From assembly GCA_012295275.1 (NCBI GenBank), contig CM022670.1, positions 40,757,628 through 40,819,627 of the forward strand: a stretch of DNA of 62,000 bases, in the 5' to 3' direction. The translations under genes were made by a program, and so were the position numbers. The first letter of the stretch is position 1. Each line of letters begins with the position of its first letter. This document shows positions 53,113 to 62,000 of the stretch, in pieces. The notes beneath the pieces were generated by a model. The model was not told where the DNA came from and searched no databases. It saw only the letters and a program-made list of their open reading frames with translations. The DNA comes from Chrysomallon squamiferum. Taxonomy: Eukaryota; Mollusca; Gastropoda; Neomphalida; Peltospiridae.

Positions 53113-55721
53113 ACGAGTTAGTAGACAAACATCTAAGTACGTAAGTAAATAAGTAAATACAATTATCATATTGATTTATTAATAAGTAAGTTAGTACACA
53201 AACAAAAATCTTAGTAAATAAGTAATTACATACGTTAATTAATTAATTAACAATAAGTTAGTAGACTATCAAACAAGTAAGTAAGTAAGCAAGTAAATAA
53301 GTAAATTGTATTAGAAAATAAATCAGTTAAACACTTTTCGTATGCATTAGTCTGTAACATGAAGTTCATTTTCAGACGTGATCTCACCCTTACTTGAAAG
53401 AAAAAGATATGTTAGAGAAGTTCTTGTTTTATCGCTATAGTTAATAAAATAAATATATATATAAATAAATATATTAAATTAGTTTTAGAAAATATAAAGA
53501 AAACAAAAATTGAATTAACAGAAATAAAAAAAATCAAAGAATGTACTTGGAATACCTTTAGGTAGACTGTCAGCAATATAACAAGTGCATTTTTATTTAA
53601 TTTTATATAAAAAAATTTAAATGTATTTACTTACTTATATATAGTGGTAGTAGTAGTAGTGGTAGCAGTAGTAGTAAGCATAGCAGTGGTAGTAAAAGTA
53701 GCTGTTCAGTAGTAGTAACTAGTATCAAATGCAATAACAGGAGAGCAGTAATAGTAATTCTAGTTTATTTATTAATTTATTTATTATTGTTGTTAGAAAT
53801 AGTGGTAGTAACTGTATTTTATTTATTTATTTATTATTATTATTATTCTTATGTTGTTGTTGGACTTGATAGTAATTGTAGTTTATTGATTTATTTATTA
53901 TTGTTGTGTTGTTGTTGTTGTTCTTAGAAATAGTGATAGTAATTGCAGTTTATTGATTTATTTATTTATTGTTGTTGTTAGAAGTAGTGGTAACTGTAGT
54001 TTATTTATTGTGATGTTTTTGTTGTTGTTATTAGAAGTAGTGGTAGTAATTGTACTTTATTTATTTATTTATTATTGTTGTTGTTAGAAGTACTTGTAGT
54101 AACTGAAGTTTATTTATTTATTTATTACTGTTGTGTTGTTATTATTGTTATAAGTAGTCGTAGTAATTGAAGTTTATTTATTTATTTATTACTGTTGTGT
54201 TGTTATTATTGTTAGAAGTAGTGGTAATAATTGTAGTTATTTATTTTTATATTATTGTTGTGTTCTTGCTATTATCAGAAGTAGTGGTATTAATTTAAGT
54301 TTATTTATATATTTATTATTGTGGTGTTGTTGTTGCTATGTTAGAGGTAATGATAGTAATTGTAGATTATCTATTTATTTATTATTGTTGTGTTTTGTTG
54401 TTGTTGTTAGAATTAATCGTAGTAATTGCAGTTTATTTACTTGATTATTTTACATACGAAGACAGCAGTGATTTTAATGATCGCAGTAATAAATAAACTA
54501 CAAACATCACCGCGAACTAACAACGATAGATCCCGTGACTTTACAGCTGAGAGAGATGTGATCTGTCCACAGGGCTACATCTTACGCTTTTATCGATGTA
54601 CAGTCTGTACATTACCTGTGTTGTGTAAAAAGAGACTGTTAGAAAGAGGTGAGGGAGAAAAGTAGATGATAGTCGCTCGCGCAGTACACCGAAGTTCACG
54701 AGACTTTGCTTTTCTCGAACGAAGTCTCAGCTACAGTTTCCCAAGACTCCTTATGGCCACCGAAGTTCAAATTACAAGATTGTACGCATGTCTGCCGAAT
54801 GTTCAAGTACAGCTCACGAGACTGTACTTTGTGGCTGATGGGATGGACTATATGTATATGTTGTTTGTGTATACGTATCTCTCTATATGTATGTGTGAAT
54901 GTAGGGATTATGTAAGTATGTATGATTTATGAAGGTAGCACTGTCGTAATTTATCATCATTACCTCACAGTAATTGTACGCACAGCTGTTTTCAGCGTGG
55001 ATTATCACAGTTCTTTACAGAGGCATCGATGTGGTTATATAATCACACAGACTTTTGTGTTACCTGCTATCTCGACTCATCTCTGTGTCGCTAAAATTCA
55101 TTATAAGACATTACTATCTGGTAACTGTATATTAACTGTACACTTGCTGTTATAATTTAGGGTTGTTATTGTTATGATTATTATCGGCGCAGTATTTATT
55201 TATTTATTTATTTATTTAATTATTAATTTTTTTTTATTATTTTTTTTTTTTTTAAAGATAAACATAGATGGTTCAGTAAGCTTCGGATTAAAGGCAGATT
55301 TTACAAAAACTACAATGAATGCTGCCACTGTCGTTCCAGCCGTGTGTGCTTTTTGTGCTGATATTCATAAAAAAGCTGACACCAGCTTAATTTTCAGAAT
55401 TACAAACGATTCAAGCCTGCTGACAGACATTGCACAGACAGCTGGACAGTTTGAAATGTTCCAACCTTCTTTCCATCCCGTTTCTGCCTTAATAGTCACG
55501 TGGGAAAACGTTGGTAATATAAACGACAAGCCACTCGAGGTAAATAATATCTGTTTTGACTTTATTTTATATATTTTTTATACCAGACAGAGCAGTCTAG
55601 ACTATCTTGAAGAAAATTAATACCAGTAATTAATTATCTATCAAATAACATTGATTGTGTGGCTATATTTTCCTCTCAGTGATTCCGTTAAAGTATACCC
55701 CGTTATTAGTATCATTTAACA

Positions 55722-55763
<42 letters not shown>

Positions 55764-55780
55764 TGATGTGTGTATGTGTG

Positions 55781-55834
<54 letters not shown>

Positions 55835-57310
55835 TGTGACAATAAATGTTCACCATTTTTCGGGAATTGCATCTTTTTATTTTAATCCTTTCATGTAAAG
55901 TCTAAAAAATTCCCAGATATTATTATTAGTGGAATTAATAGTGATTTAAATAAGCAAAAATAAGAAAACTTAAATTAAACAGGAATTGCTGATGTTATAT
56001 AACCAGCATTATTTCTTGGTATAATTTTTCTGTTATTGAATATTTCGTAGATAGAAATAAAACGTTGAGAGAAATAAATGTTTGTCAAATTTTCTAAATT
56101 CATTGTTAGTGATAGTAACCAAATTCTAACATTAAAACGTTCAGTGTTTTCACGTAATCAAAAATCTAAGGAAAAAAAAAAAAAAAAAATAGATAGGAAA
56201 ATCTCCAGCATAATGCAGTTTAATGTGTTATTACAGACGAACACGTTTCAAGCAGTTTTGGCTCATAACGCTGAAAAGTCACTGGTGATGCTAATGTATA
56301 AAAGAATGACTTGGGTTATCGACACTAGAGATCTTTCAGCAAACGATCCTTCCACGGTACCCATTAGAACTCAGGTTGGTATGTGCGTATCTTCGTGTGT
56401 TTGAAGATACGTGTTAACGTACTTGTGAAGATATATATGTATATATATGTATGTGTTATGTGTGTTTGTGTTTTTGTGCATATGTCGAGACATGTAAGCA
56501 CGTAGTGAAGGATACTTTCAGAGATATGAGTCGTTTACCACTCCCGTGTCAAGATGATGTAATGAAAAGATGTTTATTACAGGCTGGTTTCCTTGCTGAT
56601 GTCAGCAAAAAGTACTATCTTCTTGATGGGTCAAGGTCAGAGGATTTACTCAACGTCACTCATAATTCGAACATAGGAATTCCTGGAAAGTACTTGTTTC
56701 GAGTAGATACGGATATAATGGAACCAGTTCGAATAAGTAAGTTACATATTTACGATATATTAATTATATCTTAAATAGCTATAGTCTATAGATAATTTTC
56801 CTAACCTTAATATCCAAGAACACAAAAGCTCGGTACTATTTCATTATTTGTATAAAAGATTTATTAACGTTTGAAGAGAATTCTATTGAAGATTATAAGA
56901 AAGAAACGTATATGTATTGTAACGAAGAAAAAATGAAATATTTTATTTCAAAAGAACAGCTTTGAATAAGAGAAAAAGATGTTTTCACAGTTACTGTAAT
57001 GGTAATATTTCGGCTGATCTACTTCCATGAAAACCGACAGATCTGCACTGTAAAGTTAATAATAAAAATAATAATAGTATTTGTGTTAACTAAGAATTAC
57101 CAGTCATGTGTGTCATAGAAAAACTAAAGTTATTCAATGATATTTCATCCTGATCTAAATTTATATATCTATTAGCATAATTATAAATTAATATATATGG
57201 ACACTAATAAATAAATAAATAAATAAATAATAACAAAATATAAGATAAATAATAAAAAAATAAATAAAAAAATGCACTGACACACACACTCACACAGAGA
57301 CACAGATTAC

Positions 57311-57374
<64 letters not shown>

Positions 57375-57475
57375 CTTCTATTTCAGCAACGACTCCAGGA
57401 CAGTCTACAGGCACTAGTATTGGCATGACCGCAGTTGTCATACTTTGTCTTTTATCTTTTATTCTTTGCTACTGA
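52137..57475 (+). CDS. NIDO-domain secreted protein, probably GPI-anchored
   Basis: Five exons (52137-52307, 55258-55539, 56237-56374, 56583-56736, 57387-57475) giving 277 aa. Residues 1-20 are a signal peptide. LYPYNTPEDI, FYENVYTSFY/INIDGSVSFG, then SALIVTWENVGNI, TNTFQAVLAH, TQ/AGFLAD and NSNIGIPGKYLFRVD follow the order of the nidogen NIDO domain, as found in tectorins, mucin-4 and nidogens. After the domain comes a short TTPGQSTGTSIG linker and a hydrophobic tail ending FILCY with no charged cytoplasmic part, which fits a GPI-anchor signal. Likely a small cell-surface protein; NIDO domains contribute to extracellular matrix assembly. Its own TATA box and signal peptide mark it as separate from the TSP1 gene. 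Confidence 0.87.
52308..55257 (+). other. NIDO gene intron 1
   Basis: 2.95 kb. AAT repeats (52,321-52,415), ATT (52,697-52,733), AAAT (53,077-53,113), a degenerate GTAG tract (53,645-53,715), and a minisatellite listed separately. A GC-richer patch at 54,470-54,850 has repeated CACCGAAGTTCA and CACGAGACT words; its identity is unknown. T-rich tract before the acceptor TTTAAAG. Confidence 0.65.
53800..54440 (+). repeat. Minisatellite with unit of about 60 bp in NIDO intron 1
   Basis: Imperfect tandem units: TAGTAATTG-AGTTTATT, (TATT)n, GTTGTTGTTAGAAGTAGTGG, repeated about ten times with length variation from the embedded TTTA and GTT repeats. Confidence 0.85.
55258..55539 (+). CDS. NIDO gene exon 2
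   Basis: 282 nt, phase 0-0. Carries INIDGSVSFG, the AVCAFCADI segment (equivalent to the PFWAD segment of NIDO, with two cysteines replacing usual residues) and SALIVTWENVGNI. Donor GAG/GTAAAT. Confidence 0.87.
55540..56236 (+). other. NIDO gene intron 2
   Basis: (TA)n at 55,726-55,761, (GT)n at 55,787-55,838, an A run at 56,172; otherwise AT-rich. No exon seen. Confidence 0.7.
56237..56374 (+). CDS. NIDO gene exon 3
   Basis: 138 nt, phase 0-0. TNTFQAVLAHNAEKSLVMLM and ITWVID-type segment of the NIDO domain. The donor is CAG/GTTGGT; the GTATGT four bases later would break the frame to exon 4, so the weaker site is chosen. Confidence 0.83.
56583..56736 (+). CDS. NIDO gene exon 4
   Basis: 154 nt, phase 0 in and 1 out. 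AGFLADVSKKYYLLDGS and NSNIGIPGKYLFRVD complete the NIDO domain. Donor GTAAGT. Confidence 0.87.
56737..57386 (+). other. NIDO gene intron 4
   Basis: AAAT repeats (57,207-57,230), and a pure ATT tract (57,308-57,373) directly before the acceptor CTTCTATTTCAG. No exon seen. Confidence 0.7.
57387..57475 (+). CDS. NIDO gene exon 5: linker and GPI-signal-like tail
   Basis: Phase 1 in; encodes TTPGQSTGTSIGMTAVVILC and LLSFILCY, stop TGA. Small residues (S, T, G) before a hydrophobic end without basic cytoplasmic residues fit a GPI attachment signal better than a transmembrane receptor. Confidence 0.83.
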
Positions 57476-58111
57476 AGTTCTTTTTCTTCTTTTTTTTAAA
57501 TTAAACAAGAAAGAAAGGAATAACCCCAGACATTTATACAGGAATGTAGAACAAACAAACAAAAAGCTGATAATAATAAATGTAGTTAAAAGGTGAAGGA
57601 CTGCTTTATATCACTGCATGTTTTAATCCTTGAAAGATATATTAAAGAAGAAAGTTATATACGATTATTAATTAATTAATTAACTTATTTATTTGTCTGT
57701 CTGGCTGTCTATCTGTCTATCGATATATACATACATACATGCTGGATATTCTGGTATATATGTTGGTGTTAATAGTTACTGTAACTATTATTATTTTATT
57801 GTTTACAAGAATATTATCAAAGCTGCAATATTCAGTTTTCATTTAATAAATAAATAAAATTGTGTTGTTAAAAAAATGAACTTTGAATTTCAGAATTTTT
57901 ATGTACATTTATTCACTTATAACAATATATCTGTGACAAAAATACTTAAAGCTTTGGGACAATTATTATGTTATTGCAAATTCATCGCAGTTCTATTTTT
58001 TCATACATACGTACACACACGCACATATTACGTTTAATGTTTTATCATGTAGAATTTTAAGAGTCAGTGCACATGAATAAATAACTAAGCATAATAATGA
58101 CAAAGGTAGGC

Positions 58112-58142
<31 letters not shown>

Positions 58143-58262
58143 GATTTGGTTTTAGTTTTAATTGTTTTTATTTTCATTATTATTTTATTCTCGTTATTTT
58201 GTTATTGCACCAGTTAGTTAATAAAAGATACTATGAATATAATTACTGTTGTCTGTTATCAG

Positions 58263-58319
<57 letters not shown>

Positions 58320-59286
58320 TGTTATTGCTGATACCCAGCAAGTAACAAAATTAACATTTCAATAACAACGGATATTCTGTGCATGATATATAAAAAAAAT
58401 GTAGTAACTAAAGTATGGTTCAGCTTGCTTATATTGTAAACTGCTATACATGTTACAGATATTCAGCAAATCTTAATATTAAGTTAACAGGTATCATATA
58501 GTTTTGTACCACTTGAGAGTGAAAAAAGTCGCCATGGCTCACTGAACTGCTAATCATATGCCTTTTACCTAGCATATAATAATGGACTCGTCTTCCCAGT
58601 TGTTACAAACCTTTACTCTAGTTGTACAAAAATCGATGGAGAAAAAATTGTACCAAATATATAAAAATTAGGATTATTTGCATCTCTTGAAGGATATTTT
58701 CCTGAGTTATTAATATTATTATTGTATTTAGCTGTATTAAGCGAAAATAACTTGGTCGTTGTTGACTGTCACACTTAATATTATAGGGTTTTCGTAATTG
58801 GTACCTAAGCTGATTCTGCGACAACTGGACTGTTAACAGATGTAAGACGCTTGCTGCTAATCAAACAGAAACACCTGATTGTGTATTGGCATCAGATTTC
58901 CTACCACGCAGGAGGCATTATCACAATATTAACGTTATTTAATTTTTTTTTTTTAAAGTTGCTATTTTGGCGTGTGATCTTTGCAATGCAGTGATCTACA
59001 CCGAGAAAATTCTACGCGCTTATTTTAATTATTATTTTGTTTGTTTTTGTTTTAGTTTTTTATTATATATTTATAATTGAGTGTTAAAGGTGAATAAGTT
59101 TATCGATCAATTCAGCGGACTTCTGCGATGACTTTGGCAGCCGCGAGTTTTGCAAAGTAAAGTTGACAGTATTTCGCAGTTTTTACCTTTTCTTCGAACT
59201 TCCTTTATGGTCACCAAAATGCTTTATACGAATACAAATTGACTTGTGTTACATTTACAAAATATTGTGATACACTAAGTGTGATT

Positions 59287-59368
<82 letters not shown>

Positions 59369-59550
59369 TAGAACAATACAAATTAAAATATTTTTCCAAA
59401 AATTTAGTATTGATTTTATTTAAAACAGTGGTACCTGTCTTTACCCCTCCCCCGCTTTGTACGGACACGTTCCGAGTGTTTGTCTATGGCCATATCCTTT
59501 ACATCAGCGGATAGCCATTTTAAAATTAATATTCGACTGCTAAAGCGAAC
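57476..59550 (+). other. 3' UTR and intergenic region after the NIDO gene
   Basis: AATAAA signals at about 57,575 and 57,845-57,858 could end the transcript. ATT tracts at 58,108-58,140 and 58,265-58,318; (AG)n at 59,289-59,364. No other gene recognised. Confidence 0.6.

Positions 59551-62000
<2,450 letters not shown>

Overview
This is animal nuclear DNA. Coding sequence is broken into many short exons with GT/AG introns, the background is AT-rich and full of microsatellites, there are decayed retrotransposon copies, and the proteins are secreted metazoan types (PAN/apple, EGF, SRCR, thrombospondin type-1, contactin-associated-protein-like fibrinogen module, NIDO). The style suggests a lophotrochozoan, most likely a mollusc, but I cannot name a species and that is inference.

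Layout, all genes on the + strand. (1) 1-7.6 kb: intergenic, mainly simple repeats. (2) 7.89-47.5 kb: one large multi-exon gene for a secreted or surface modular protein: signal peptide, PAN/apple domain, EGF-like domain, two TSP1 domains, one SRCR domain split over two exons, nineteen more TSP1 domains, and a C-terminal module resembling the fibrinogen-like region of neurexin-IV/CNTNAP proteins. Every TSP1 exon is phase 1-1, and most are exactly 165 nt. The conceptual product is about 1,649 aa, provided a one-base frame break in the PAN exon is ignored. The last coding exon is present as three tandem homologous versions, each with its own acceptor and stop codon, so the gene can probably make three alternative C-termini. 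(3) 47.6-50.3 kb: decayed non-LTR retrotransposon copy. (4) 52.14-57.48 kb: a five-exon gene with a clear TATA box, encoding a 277-aa NIDO-domain protein with a signal peptide and a GPI-anchor-like hydrophobic tail. (5) 59.55 kb to the window end: a second copy of the same decayed retroelement, running off the window.

The most unusual signals are in the splicing architecture of the big gene: the triplicated alternative last exon; a 3.1-kb minisatellite in intron 1 whose unit carries the EGF exon's own 3' splice site plus the first bases of that exon, giving about 40 decoy acceptors; a smaller CA-rich minisatellite that copied the 5' splice site of TSP1 exon 8; and a 4.8-kb intron holding in-phase candidate micro-exons. 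No RNA genes, CRISPR arrays or viral genes were recognised.

Both genes encode extracellular proteins that could act in cell-surface or matrix adhesion. Shared location is the only link between them that the sequence shows.
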